Origin: Variovorax sp. OV329
GTDB taxonomy: Bacteria; Pseudomonadota; Gammaproteobacteria; Burkholderiales; Burkholderiaceae_C
Assembly: GCF_900114785.1 (NCBI RefSeq)
Contig: NZ_FOUG01000029.1
Location: 1 to 36,338, forward strand
DNA length: 36,338 nt
Reading direction: 5' to 3'
Shown piece by piece: positions 6,259 through 14,205 of this stretch; position 1 is the first letter of the stretch, and the number at the start of each line of letters is the position of its first letter. The notes beneath the pieces were generated by a model, which saw only the letters and a program-made list of their open reading frames with translations, made no database searches and was not told where the DNA came from. Position numbers and translations under genes: made by a program.

Positions 6259-7491
6259 ATGGCTGTCCCCTCCTCCCAACTCCTTGGCAACCCGGTTGCC
6301 ACTGGCCAAGAACCCCGGTCGGCCACCATTGATATGGCCCGCATCGCGTCGCTCGCTACCCGTGCTGGCTCAATGGTAGAGCAGATTCGCGGCCGACTGC
6401 TGGCTCCCGAAGCCCGCAAGACCGCCCCGACCTACAGCACCGCTCAGCTGGCTGCACTATGCGGCGTCGATAAGGCGCACATTTCGTATCGGATCACCAA
6501 GGATGACTTGCCCGCTGGGCGGCTGACGCCCGCGGGGGGAAAGCGGATCTTCGAGCTGTCGGAGATGCGCAGCTGGACCCGAGCCTATCGCGAGGACAAG
6601 ATGCGTCCGGCTGGCAAGAAGGCCATCACTATTTCAGTCGGCAACTTCAAGGGAGGCGTCGCCAAGACGACGACCTCGATGGTCCTCGCCCAGGGCCTGA
6701 GCCTTCGCGGTCATCGCGTCCTGGCCATAGACACAGATCCCCAGGGTTCGCTGACCACGCTTCATGGACTTCTACCCGAGGCCGAGATTTCGGAAGAGAT
6801 GACCATTGGTCCGCTATGCGACGGTACCGAGTCGGACATTCGCTACGCGATCCGCTCAACCTATTGGGATGGCATCGACCTCGTGGCTGCCGCGCCCTTT
6901 CTTTTCTCGGCCGAATTTGCCCTCCCGGCTCGCCAGATGCAGGAGAGCAGCGTCGAGTTCTGGAATGTGCTGAACGACGGACTGGAGAGCGTTCGGGACC
7001 TTTACGACGTGATCGTCATCGATACGCCGCCTTCCCTGTCGTACGTCACCATCAACGCCCTTTGGGCGTCCAACGGCATCGTCGTTCCGGTACCGCCTTC
7101 GGGCCTGGATTTCGCGTCGTCAGCGCAGTTCTGGTCCTTGCTCGCAGACCTCGGATCGAACCTGGATAAGCAGGGCAAGGGTGCTCGCAAGAAGGCCTTT
7201 GACTTCCTCCACGTGCTGCTAAGCCGCGTAGACCAGGCAGACCCAGCAATGCCTGCCGTCAGGCAGTGGATCCAGGCGACGTATGGCGAGTACACCTTGC
7301 CAGTTGAGATCCCCAAAACGAGCGTCACGAGCAACAAAGCGGCGGAATTCGCAACGGTCTACGACGTTCAGAAATACGAGGGGGCAGCCAAGACCTACAA
7401 GCGGGCTGTCGATGCCTATGACGCGTTCGTCGACTTGGTCGAGCAATCGGTGGTTGGCGCTTGGCACGAGCCGGCCGGGGGAGGGCGCTGA
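6259..7491 (+). CDS. parA: Partition ATPase ParA with N-terminal HTH
   Basis: This 410 aa type Ia ParA uses ATP to position replicon copies on the nucleoid. Residues about 58-105 form an N-terminal HTH (YSTAQLAALCGVDKAHISYR), which lets such ParA proteins repress their own operon. The deviant Walker A KGGVAKTTTS spans 131-140, Walker A' DTDPQGSLT 158-166, and Walker B VIVIDTPPSLS lies near 250. The start at ATG 6259 is supported by AAGGTG 8 bp upstream; a GTG at 6247 is in frame but less likely. Codons 10-14 (GNPVA) are encoded by a full copy of the candidate parS palindrome. It is followed by the parS array and parB in one operon. Confidence 0.95.
   Translation: MAVPSSQLLGNPVATGQEPRSATIDMARIASLATRAGSMVEQIRGRLLAPEARKTAPTYSTAQLAALCGVDKAHISYRITKDDLPAGRLTPAGGKRIFELSEMRSWTRAYREDKMRPAGKKAITISVGNFKGGVAKTTTSMVLAQGLSLRGHRVLAIDTDPQGSLTTLHGLLPEAEISEEMTIGPLCDGTESDIRYAIRSTYWDGIDLVAAAPFLFSAEFALPARQMQESSVEFWNVLNDGLESVRDLYDVIVIDTPPSLSYVTINALWASNGIVVPVPPSGLDFASSAQFWSLLADLGSNLDKQGKGARKKAFDFLHVLLSRVDQADPAMPAVRQWIQATYGEYTLPVEIPKTSVTSNKAAEFATVYDVQKYEGAAKTYKRAVDAYDAFVDLVEQSVVGAWHEPAGGGR
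6285..6301. promoter_or_regulatory. Candidate parS site inside the parA coding sequence
   Basis: This is a perfect copy of the 17-bp palindrome TGGCAACCCGGTTGCCA found repeatedly between parA and parB. It encodes ParA residues 10-14 in the non-conserved N-terminal tail, so the site can be kept without disturbing a domain. ParB loaded here would lie just downstream of the parA promoter and could repress it. Confidence 0.75.
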
Positions 7492-7509
7492 CGTGATGGG
7501 TATGCTGAC

Positions 7510-7607
7510 TGGCAACCCGGTTGCCACCGTCGGAGCTGGCAACCCGGTTGCCACCGTCGGAGCTGGCAACCCGGTTGCCACCGTCGGAGCTGGCAACCCG
7601 GTTGCCA
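7510..7607. repeat. parS array: four palindromes at exact 27-bp spacing
   Basis: TGGCAACCCGGTTGCCA (8-bp arms around one central base) occurs at 7510, 7537, 7564 and 7591. The units are separated by identical linkers with the core CCGTCGGAGC, giving a perfect 27-bp period. The array lies in the parA-parB gap. The reading frame across it (VATVGAGNP repeats) is an artefact of the repeat. By position and symmetry this is the centromere bound by ParB; ParB specificity itself cannot be seen. Confidence 0.85.
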
Positions 7608-7687
7608 GGGCCTGCCACACACCAAAGGTATGCCGGCGCAGGGTACAGCGCCGCAATACTCCCCAAACAACCCGCCACGCCGGGTAC

Positions 7688-7704
7688 TGGCAACCCGGTT
7701 GCCA
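7688..7704. promoter_or_regulatory. Additional candidate parS site just before parB
   Basis: This sixth perfect copy of the 17-bp palindrome lies 97 bp after the last array unit and ends 18 bp before the parB ATG, next to its ribosome binding site. Bound ParB could affect parB expression from here. Confidence 0.75.
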
Positions 7705-7722
7705 CTGACTGGAGAAACAAGA

Positions 7723-8817
7723 ATGAGCAACACCAGAAAGCGTCTTGAAGCCCTAACGGCCGGACTGTCCCTTCCAGATCTGGCGCCGAAGGAAGCACAA
7801 AAGTCCACCGCACCCGGGCCGGCGCAAGGGGAGGACGAACCAATGCCAGCCCCTCGCGGGGAACCTGAAATCAAGTTTCCGCCAGCTAGGCCGATCATGG
7901 GACAGCCCCGCACTGGACCAGGCCAAATGCTCGCCTTCCGCGGTCAGATGCAAGCGGTCGAGGGAGAACTCTCGACCCTTCGCGAAAAGCTAAGCTTGCA
8001 CCAGGACTCCCTGCCGACCAAGCGGCTGGATCCCCAACTCATCGAGCCGAGCCACTGGGCCAACCGGCATGGAGACAGCTTCAAGACGGCAGAGTTTGCT
8101 GGCCTCAAGGCAGACATCGAGAAGGCTGGCGGAAATGTCCAGCCGATTCTGGTCAGGCCCCTGAGCCAGAAGGAAGGTCGCTACGAACTTGTATTCGGCC
8201 ATCGGCGACACCGTGCCTCTCTCGAGCTCGGGATCCCGGTCCTCGCCATGATTTGGACCGACGACCTGGCCGACGCCGAATTGTTCGCCGCCATGGATCG
8301 CGAGAACCGCGAGCGTGAAGACTTGTCGCCATACGAGCAAGGCTCGATGTACCGTCGCGCACTGGAGGAGGGCCTGTTCCCGACCCAGCGGCGCATGGCT
8401 GAGCAACTCGGGGTAAGCCACACCTGGATCCAGAAAACGCTACGGGTGGCCCAACTTCCTCCCGCTATTCTGGAGTGTTTCAAGAGCCCGCTGGATGTCA
8501 CCTGCAGGCAGGCTGAAGTCATTCAGGCCAGCCTGGACAAAGACGGGAGAGGCGTGCTCAAGCGCGCAGAAAAGCTCCGCGGCCAGCAACTGGCCGCCAG
8601 TGCGGTCGTCAGCCGGCTGCTGGACAACAAGCCCGCCGCAAAGGCCCAGCAGATGGACGTCAGGGCAGGGGACAAGCTCATCGGGAAGGCAACGCTCGCC
8701 CCGGATGGTGGAATGACGATCGATCTCAAGGGCGCCGCAGTCGGCAGCGCTTCCAACGATGAAATCCTCCAGGCAGTGCGAGCGATCCTAGATAAATTCA
8801 ACCGGACTGCGGGCTAG
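7723..8817 (+). CDS. parB: Centromere-binding CTPase ParB
   Basis: This 364 aa ParB/Spo0J-family protein starts at ATG 7723 with GGAG 8 bp upstream; the longer open frame to 7630 runs through a parS copy and is not used. After a disordered N-terminus comes the ParB/Srx CTP-binding domain: GHRRHRAS at 159-166 (box II) and ENREREDLSPYEQ at 194-206 (box III). The KorB-type HTH lies around 218-240 (TQRRMAEQLGVSHTWIQKTL). The C-terminal part is a probable dimerisation region. It acts with the upstream ParA and the TGGCAACCCGGTTGCCA sites to segregate the replicon. Confidence 0.95.
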   Translation: MSNTRKRLEALTAGLSLPDLAPKEAQKSTAPGPAQGEDEPMPAPRGEPEIKFPPARPIMGQPRTGPGQMLAFRGQMQAVEGELSTLREKLSLHQDSLPTKRLDPQLIEPSHWANRHGDSFKTAEFAGLKADIEKAGGNVQPILVRPLSQKEGRYELVFGHRRHRASLELGIPVLAMIWTDDLADAELFAAMDRENREREDLSPYEQGSMYRRALEEGLFPTQRRMAEQLGVSHTWIQKTLRVAQLPPAILECFKSPLDVTCRQAEVIQASLDKDGRGVLKRAEKLRGQQLAASAVVSRLLDNKPAAKAQQMDVRAGDKLIGKATLAPDGGMTIDLKGAAVGSASNDEILQAVRAILDKFNRTAG

Positions 8818-8837
8818 TGTGAGATCCGTTGGGGTTT
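8818..8837 (+). repeat. Isolated iteron directly after parB
   Basis: TGTGAGATCCGTTGGGGTTT begins on the base after the parB stop codon and fits the origin iteron consensus fully. It is a single copy about 2.8 kb from the cluster, in the same orientation. A remote iteron may titrate Rep or support handcuffing (inference). Confidence 0.7.
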
Positions 8838-9081
8838 GCTTTGGCCCCAGCGGCCCGCGGGCGATTCGGCAAACGGCGTTACAGACCATTGCCGCGATTC
8901 TCCTCGACGGCCTCCGCGCTTACAGCGGGGGAACTTGCGGCACAGGTACAATGGACCGTGCTCACAGGCCGTTCTTTCGGCTGATTGACTCTCGAACAGA
9001 GAGCGTTACATTAACGTCTGCAACTGCCATAGAGAGCTTTGATGATGATGATGATCGAACCCCGCCCCGTCTACTGAGAAC

Positions 9082-10374
9082 CTATCCCTCGACCTCCTCC
9101 CGCTGGATCGCTTCGAGGGCGGCCTTCAGTTCCTTCTTGTCCGCAAAGATCGCAGCAACGTCTTCGTCCTTGAGGATGGCAAGAGCTTGTCGTGTGGTCA
9201 TGTATCCCTGCATCATCTCCAGAGTCTTGATGCATAGGTCGAGCGATCGATCAACGCGAGTTTTCTGGTAGTGCAAGTAGGCGATGCAGGCGAGATTGCG
9301 GTGGTGATCAAATCTCGCATGGTCTGCGATGTCTCGGCAGGCATCCTCTTGATAAGGAAGCGCTTTCTCGTAGTCGCGCCTGAAGTAGTAAATCATCGCC
9401 CGCGAACTCTGTGCCCAACAAAGCGCGCGAGGACTGGGGATTTTCTTTGCGTATTCATCGCAACCGTGCAACATGCGCAAGAGACTGGCCTCGAGCTCGT
9501 CATCAATTAGGGAAACGGCCTGATTCTCCGGAGTACGCTTCGAGGTGACGTGGGCGTTGAAGAGATTGGCGTAGCCGCACATGTTGATTCCGAGCAGGGC
9601 TGCGTATTGGGACCGCTCAGCGTTCTCCTTCTCGAGCCTCGAGATGGCTTCCGACAGGATTTGATCCCCCTTTGTCGCGATCCCGGCGGTCGCCTCTGTC
9701 AGGGCTGATTCAAACCGCTGACCGCTTTCCCTTTTCAGTCGCTTGACCGATTTGTCGAGGATCCTGGTGCCTTTGGCGGCCAAGTCGCTCTGTGCCTTGT
9801 TCAACGCACCCTCGGCCATCTCCTTGGTGCGCTCGCGTATCCCTTGCATCTCGCGATACCCGAAGAATGCCGCGACTCCTAAGCAGATCGTCAGGAGTAC
9901 TCCCGCAGCGACCAGAAGGGCGCTCCACAACTCCAATGTCTTTTCGGCGTGCTTCTGGCCGTCTTGGGCTGCCGAAATGGCCTTCTCCGCGACCTCCTTG
10001 ATCCTTGTGACGGCGGCGGCGTTCTCCGCTACGGCATTGCTTGCAAGGGTCTGGATGTTCTTGAGCGCGGCCTCGTGTTCCTCTTGCGCTGTCTTGGCCG
10101 CCGCTCGAGTTTGCTCGATCGTCGCCTCGTGCCGTCTCCTGGTCTCCTCAAGAATCTGCAGTTGAAGCGCGGTCAGGCCGGGGCCCGCCGGCGCGGTGCT
10201 GCTTCTTCGCTGCGCGGCCGGAGAGGAGGGGGTGGGGGCAGGCAGCATCTGCACTTGGACGACGTACGGCCGATCGGCGGGCGGAGCGCTAGGTTGAGCG
10301 GGATTTTGTGCTCTGGCGAACAGACTCACTGTGAGCAGCGCTGCAAGGGCCACTGAACCGCGTCGAACGCTCAT
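9082..10374 (-). CDS. Coiled-coil membrane protein with TPR-like C-terminus
   Basis: This 430 aa protein starts at ATG 10374 with CGGGA 8 bp upstream. Residues 1-22 form a signal peptide (ALAALLTVSLFARA). A Pro/Ala-rich linker follows (25-65), then a long coiled coil (about 72-146, EETRRRHEATIEQTRAAAK), a transmembrane helix (about 149-172, SALLVAAGVLLTICLGVAAF) and a second coiled coil. The C-terminal 180 residues are helical and TPR-like (DYEKALPYQEDACRDIADHA, YQKTRVDRSLDLCIKTLEMM). This fits an inner-membrane anchored scaffold or sensor with a periplasmic N-terminal coiled coil and a cytoplasmic repeat domain. I cannot assign a function. It is convergent with parB and divergent from the recombinase, so it is its own transcription unit. 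Confidence 0.7.
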   Translation of the reverse strand: MSVRRGSVALAALLTVSLFARAQNPAQPSAPPADRPYVVQVQMLPAPTPSSPAAQRRSSTAPAGPGLTALQLQILEETRRRHEATIEQTRAAAKTAQEEHEAALKNIQTLASNAVAENAAAVTRIKEVAEKAISAAQDGQKHAEKTLELWSALLVAAGVLLTICLGVAAFFGYREMQGIRERTKEMAEGALNKAQSDLAAKGTRILDKSVKRLKRESGQRFESALTEATAGIATKGDQILSEAISRLEKENAERSQYAALLGINMCGYANLFNAHVTSKRTPENQAVSLIDDELEASLLRMLHGCDEYAKKIPSPRALCWAQSSRAMIYYFRRDYEKALPYQEDACRDIADHARFDHHRNLACIAYLHYQKTRVDRSLDLCIKTLEMMQGYMTTRQALAILKDEDVAAIFADKKELKAALEAIQREEVEG

Positions 10375-10460
10375 GGCATTTCCCGAGTGAAGGAGGTGCT
10401 CAAGCGTAGCGTGAACGCCCGCCGCGGGATACATCCGAATACTTGTAATCGAAAAATCTC

Positions 10461-10488
10461 TATCCTGATAAGATTAGTTATCAGGAAT
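10461..10488. promoter_or_regulatory. dif-like recombination site
   Basis: The left arm TATCCTGATAA and the right arm TTATCAGGAAT are 11 bp each and flank a 6-bp spacer GATTAG. The nine inner bases of each arm are perfect inverted repeats. Arm length, spacer length and the ATAA/TTAT edges next to the spacer are the layout of XerCD dif sites. It lies 124 bp upstream of a tyrosine recombinase gene. It could be the crossover site for resolving replicon dimers, by that recombinase or by host XerCD, or it could be an operator. Confidence 0.6.
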
Positions 10489-10611
10489 CAAAAGAGTGCA
10501 GACGATCCTTCAATCCGCAAAAGGCGGTGCGTGCATGCTAGCGGTGCGACTCGTACCTGAGGCGTGTCTGCCCACCGTCCCTAGTCTCCTGAAAAGCCGC
10601 TGAAAGGAAAA

Positions 10612-12597
10612 ATGCGACCGACCGCTGCGCAGCGCCGTCAAAGAAAACTTTCTTCGGCGCATTTCGCTTTCGTGCGGGCGCTGATCCAGGGGGTGGAGCC
10701 CGCGCGGGCGTTTGCGCAGTACCTCCAATTGGAAGGCGAGGCGAGCGATCTGCGCCTCGTGAAAAAAACCATCCGGTGGATCCGCGACGAGATCGCCGCG
10801 GCCGCGCGGCGCGAGAAGCGGCCGGGAACCGCGCGCCTGGTGCTCATGGATTTACAGAGCCTCGGCGCGGCGCGGGCCGTCGCGGAGGCGCTGCCGACGC
10901 TGGCCGAGTTCGCCGCCGCGCAGGGGCTGGAGGATTTCTCCGAAGAAGAGCAGCTGGAGGCCTACGCGAGCGCCTACCCGCAAGCGTCCAGCCGCAGCGC
11001 GGCGCCCGCGCGCCGCGAGCGGCTCATCCGCCGGCAGCTCGAGGCGATCACCTGGCTCGAGAAGAACGTCGCCCAGGCGCCCGCGCCTGGGGATCCGGTG
11101 GGGGCGTGGCTCAATCCGCTGCTGGCGGTGCGCCTGGAGAAATCGGGGCTGCCCACGCTCTTTACGCTGGCCGAGCGCATCAACGGCCTGGGCCTCACCT
11201 GGTACCGGGCCATCCCCGGGGTGGGGGCGCGCAAGGCCGAGCGGATCGTCACGTGGCTGCGCGAGCACGCCCTGTTCACCGGCCTGGTCCTTGGCGCCCA
11301 CGTGGGGATTCCTCGCCGGCAGCTCAGCGCCCAGGCACTCGTCCAGGTGGTTTCACCAGCAACCGCCCTGGTCCCCCTGGAGAAGCTGCAGGTGCCCGCA
11401 CACCTGTCCGGCGTGAACGGGCGGTATCGGGGGCCGCCGGCGCAGTGCCTGCTGGATGCGGCCGACGACTACCAGGCCGTGCTGGCCTGGCTCGCGTCCA
11501 AAAGGCGTGGCCCCGTGGGGGCCGGAGCCGCAGGGGAGGGCGCCACCCACCGGGCGTACCGCAAGGAGGCCGAGCGCCTGCTGCTGTGGTGCGTGCTCGA
11601 GAGGGAGAAGGCGCTGTCGTCGCTGAGCGTGGAGGACGCCAGTGCGTATGTGGCGTTCTTGCAGGCGCCGCCCACAGGGTGGTGTGGCAGCAAGGCGCAT
11701 GGGCGCTGGTCGCCGCTGTGGCGGCCCATGGAGGGGGCGCTCAGCGATGCGGCGCTGCGCTACGCGCTGCGGGTGCTCACGGGGCTGTTCGATTTCTTGC
11801 GCGACCAGGCGTACCTGGTGGGCAATCCCTTCTCGGCGGTGGCCATGCCGGCCGATCCGCGCATGCGGCTGGGCTCGCAGCGGGCGCTCACCTTGAAGCA
11901 GTGGTTGCACCTGGTGCAGTGTCTCAAGAAAGAAACCACCGAACCGGGCCAGCGCCTGGCCCGGGCGGTGGCCTGGTTCTACGCGACGGGGCTGCGTTTG
12001 TCGGAACTTGCCGCGGCCAGCGTCGGGGACCTGCAGGTGGTGGAGTACGAGGAGCGGGAAGGGCAGGGCGGACAGAGCGGCGGGGGTCTGGTTCGCGGGT
12101 GGCTCCTGGGCGTGCGGGGCAAGGGCGGTAAGTGGCGTGAAGTCCCAGTGCCGCCAGCTCTGATCCGCGAACTCGAGGACGTGATGGCCCGGCATGGCTA
12201 CGCCGGCGGGGTAGAGCGGTCCGAATACGCGCAGCTGCCGCTCATCGCCCGGTTCGAGGAAGCGTCGGCGGGGAAGGGCGGGGGTACGGACGGTGCCGCT
12301 GCGGGGCTGCGTTGGTCGACCAGTGGCCTGACCAAGGCGTTGAAGGCTTTCTTCGCGCGCGCGGCCCTGGAGCTCGACGGGCTGGACGCGCAGCGCTTGG
12401 TGACCGCCTCGGCCCACTGGCTGCGCCACACCCACGCCTCGCACACCCTCAACGGCGTGGGCGGGCGCCCCGCGGTGGCGCCGCAGGTGGTGCAGAACAA
12501 CTTAGGGCACGCGAGCCTGGCCACGACCAGCGCCTACATGCACACCGAGCGGGATGCGCGACTGCGGGCAATGGGTAACTACTTCGGTCAGACCTGA
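10612..12597 (+). CDS. Large tyrosine recombinase (DUF3701-type N-terminus)
   Basis: This 661 aa protein carries all catalytic residues of a tyrosine recombinase: R462 (ATGLRLSEL), K504 (RGKGGKWREVPVP), H602 and R605 (HWLRHTHASH), H633 (LGHASLATTSAY) and the nucleophile Y642. A core-binding domain precedes this at about 285-395. The unusual N-terminal 280 residues resemble the DUF3701 phage-integrase N-terminal domain and include a helix-hairpin-helix at about 202-218 (IPGVGARKAERIVTWL). The start at ATG 10612 has AAGGA close upstream. The gene stands just downstream of a dif-like site and next to rep-par, which suggests multimer resolution rather than element integration (inference). Typical XerC/D proteins are about 300 aa, so this is twice that size. 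Confidence 0.9.
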   Translation: MRPTAAQRRQRKLSSAHFAFVRALIQGVEPARAFAQYLQLEGEASDLRLVKKTIRWIRDEIAAAARREKRPGTARLVLMDLQSLGAARAVAEALPTLAEFAAAQGLEDFSEEEQLEAYASAYPQASSRSAAPARRERLIRRQLEAITWLEKNVAQAPAPGDPVGAWLNPLLAVRLEKSGLPTLFTLAERINGLGLTWYRAIPGVGARKAERIVTWLREHALFTGLVLGAHVGIPRRQLSAQALVQVVSPATALVPLEKLQVPAHLSGVNGRYRGPPAQCLLDAADDYQAVLAWLASKRRGPVGAGAAGEGATHRAYRKEAERLLLWCVLEREKALSSLSVEDASAYVAFLQAPPTGWCGSKAHGRWSPLWRPMEGALSDAALRYALRVLTGLFDFLRDQAYLVGNPFSAVAMPADPRMRLGSQRALTLKQWLHLVQCLKKETTEPGQRLARAVAWFYATGLRLSELAAASVGDLQVVEYEEREGQGGQSGGGLVRGWLLGVRGKGGKWREVPVPPALIRELEDVMARHGYAGGVERSEYAQLPLIARFEEASAGKGGGTDGAAAGLRWSTSGLTKALKAFFARAALELDGLDAQRLVTASAHWLRHTHASHTLNGVGGRPAVAPQVVQNNLGHASLATTSAYMHTERDARLRAMGNYFGQT

Positions 12598-12721
12598 CTG
12601 CCGGCGCGGAACTGGTCACAGCACCAATATGTCAGTGCTCACTGCTGCTTCGGCAACCAGCTGTCCGCGCGTGGGCATGGTCGGCTCCGATGATATTGAT
12701 CGGTCAAAACGTGGTTAATAT

Positions 12722-12733
12722 GTGGTTCACCAC
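12722..12733. promoter_or_regulatory. Palindrome at the toxin-antitoxin promoter
   Basis: GTGGT and ACCAC flank a TC centre just before the antitoxin start, and a direct half copy GTGGTT lies 10 bp upstream (12711). Antitoxins of this family usually repress their own promoter through such palindromes. A TTGATC / TTAATA promoter-like pair overlaps the site. The binding is inferred. Confidence 0.4.
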
Positions 12734-12738
12734 TGTTG

Positions 12739-13200
12739 ATGACCCGGTCTGAAATAGAATCACCGACTCACTACGAACTGCACTCGACCGCAGGCAGGCT
12801 CATGGCTACGACTATTGGACTTTTTGATTCCGTGCCAAAGGACGCCTTTCAATTCGGCTACGGAACTGACTTTGATGCCCGCAAGGTGTCCGAAGCTCTG
12901 CGCCTGAAAAAGGAAGACGTGTCGCACCTGGCGTCGGTGTCGGTCAAGTCGGTTCGATATGACGACGCCATCCCGGAGCAAGTGCGCGAGCGCTTGGCGG
13001 AGATCGCAAACACCATGAACTTGGTGGCAGCAACGTTCGATGGCGACGTGGCCAAAGCGGCAACCTGGTTCCTCACCCGCAATCCGTTGCTTGGCGACGT
13101 CGCGCCTCGCGACATGATTCGTTTGGGTCGCTACGAGCGACTGCGCCGCTTCATCATCAATGCGATGCGTGAGCGCGAGCCGCAGCGCTACGCAGCCTGA
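12739..13200 (+). CDS. Xre/MbcA/ParS-type antitoxin
   Basis: This 153 aa protein resembles the Xre-MbcA-ParS antitoxin family (DUF2384). The middle holds an HTH-like region (DARKVSEALRLKKEDVSHLA). The C-terminal toxin-binding domain shows the usual DGDVAKAATWFLTRNPLLG and DMIRLGRYERLRRFI helices. It should bind and neutralise the RES protein encoded 20 bp downstream and repress the operon. ATG 12739 is used here, with no clear ribosome binding site; ATG 12802 is an alternative that would remove 21 residues. Confidence 0.85.
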   Translation: MTRSEIESPTHYELHSTAGRLMATTIGLFDSVPKDAFQFGYGTDFDARKVSEALRLKKEDVSHLASVSVKSVRYDDAIPEQVRERLAEIANTMNLVAATFDGDVAKAATWFLTRNPLLGDVAPRDMIRLGRYERLRRFIINAMREREPQRYAA

Positions 13201-13220
13201 CGTCTCGTTCCTCCCGAGAC

Positions 13221-14183
13221 GTGCCGAAAAGAAAAATACCATCCGCCGCTCCCGCGCCGACGCCAGGTCTTCCTGGACTTCTCGAGCTGGACCGCTTCAG
13301 CGCTGCTACGCTTGAAAAGTGGACCGAGGCCTCTCGCGACATTGATCAGCTGAGTGCCTCCTTGTTCTTCGGAACTGAACCCGAGCGCAGAAGGTATCGG
13401 GAAGACCTCATCACCGCACTCAGGTCAGCGCCCCCAACACCGTTGGAGTTCACTTCCTGGGTCAGGATCGTCACCTATCGGTATGGCTTGGCCCCTTTGT
13501 CGAGCGCGGGCAGCCTTCATGGCGTAGGCGGGCGCTTTAATGCGGGTACCGACCTGGACGATCAGACACTCAAGGCTTGGCCGTGCCTGTACATCGCGCA
13601 AGACTATGAGACAGCCTTCCGGGAGAAGTTTCAGCTGGCCACAGGCGACAACTTGGGAGGCCTCACCGCGCTGGACCTGGCGCTCACTCCGAACGCCAGT
13701 CATTCCACCGTGGTGCTGCGCGGCCAGTTGGCCAACGTCTTTGCGTTGAACGATGACAAGGCGCTCAACGCGGTCTGCAGGGTGTTGAGGCGCATCAAGA
13801 TGCCCGAGGCGGCCGTGCGGTTGCAAAAGAGGTTGAAGATCTCCAGCCGCGACAACTACATGATCCGCTCGCCGTTCCAATTGAAGCGAGCGCTCCTGGC
13901 GCAAAACTGGCGACTGCAGCCCGTGCAGTTCGGCATGCCCGCTCCGAGCCAGATCTTTGCGGAGCTGATTCGTGCAGCCGGTTTTGAAGGTGTGCTGTAC
14001 GAAAGCACCAAAGGGCCCGGTCAATGTCTGGCGATCTTTCCGGAGGCGCTGGAAGACGGATCGTACGTAGAGCTGGTCGATCCGGCGCCTGAACCCATCA
14101 AGCACACTCGATTGGATTGCACGAATTCTGATGCTCTCTCCGGCTGGGATGACGTTGCGAAGCAACTGCGACCCACAGCATAG
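13221..14183 (+). CDS. RES-domain toxin
   Basis: This 320 aa protein starts with GTG 13221. The RES domain lies in the middle: R87 with GLAPL, the signature GSLHGVGGRFNAG at 97-109, LYIAQDYETAFREKF at 123-137 with Y124 and E135, and the late LYESTKGPGQCLAIF strand. RES toxins of this class degrade NAD+ and halt growth until the antitoxin is restored. Most RES proteins are 150-230 aa, so the N-terminal 85 residues and the C-terminal extension here are extra. Paired with the preceding MbcA-type antitoxin it forms an addiction module that would stabilise this replicon. Confidence 0.88.
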   Translation: MPKRKIPSAAPAPTPGLPGLLELDRFSAATLEKWTEASRDIDQLSASLFFGTEPERRRYREDLITALRSAPPTPLEFTSWVRIVTYRYGLAPLSSAGSLHGVGGRFNAGTDLDDQTLKAWPCLYIAQDYETAFREKFQLATGDNLGGLTALDLALTPNASHSTVVLRGQLANVFALNDDKALNAVCRVLRRIKMPEAAVRLQKRLKISSRDNYMIRSPFQLKRALLAQNWRLQPVQFGMPAPSQIFAELIRAAGFEGVLYESTKGPGQCLAIFPEALEDGSYVELVDPAPEPIKHTRLDCTNSDALSGWDDVAKQLRPTA

Positions 14184-14205
14184 GCGCTGAACAACTGGGT
14201 ACCCC

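Noticed and set aside
7521..7748. ORFs reading VATVGAGNP repeats through the parS array
   Set aside because: The repeats come from the 27-bp DNA unit; parB has its own ribosome binding site after them.
9041..9056. Short GAT triplet run
   Set aside because: Only about five copies, intergenic, no associated structure.
11353..12444. 363-codon minus-strand ORF opposite the recombinase
   Set aside because: Shadow frame; all catalytic motifs are on the plus strand.
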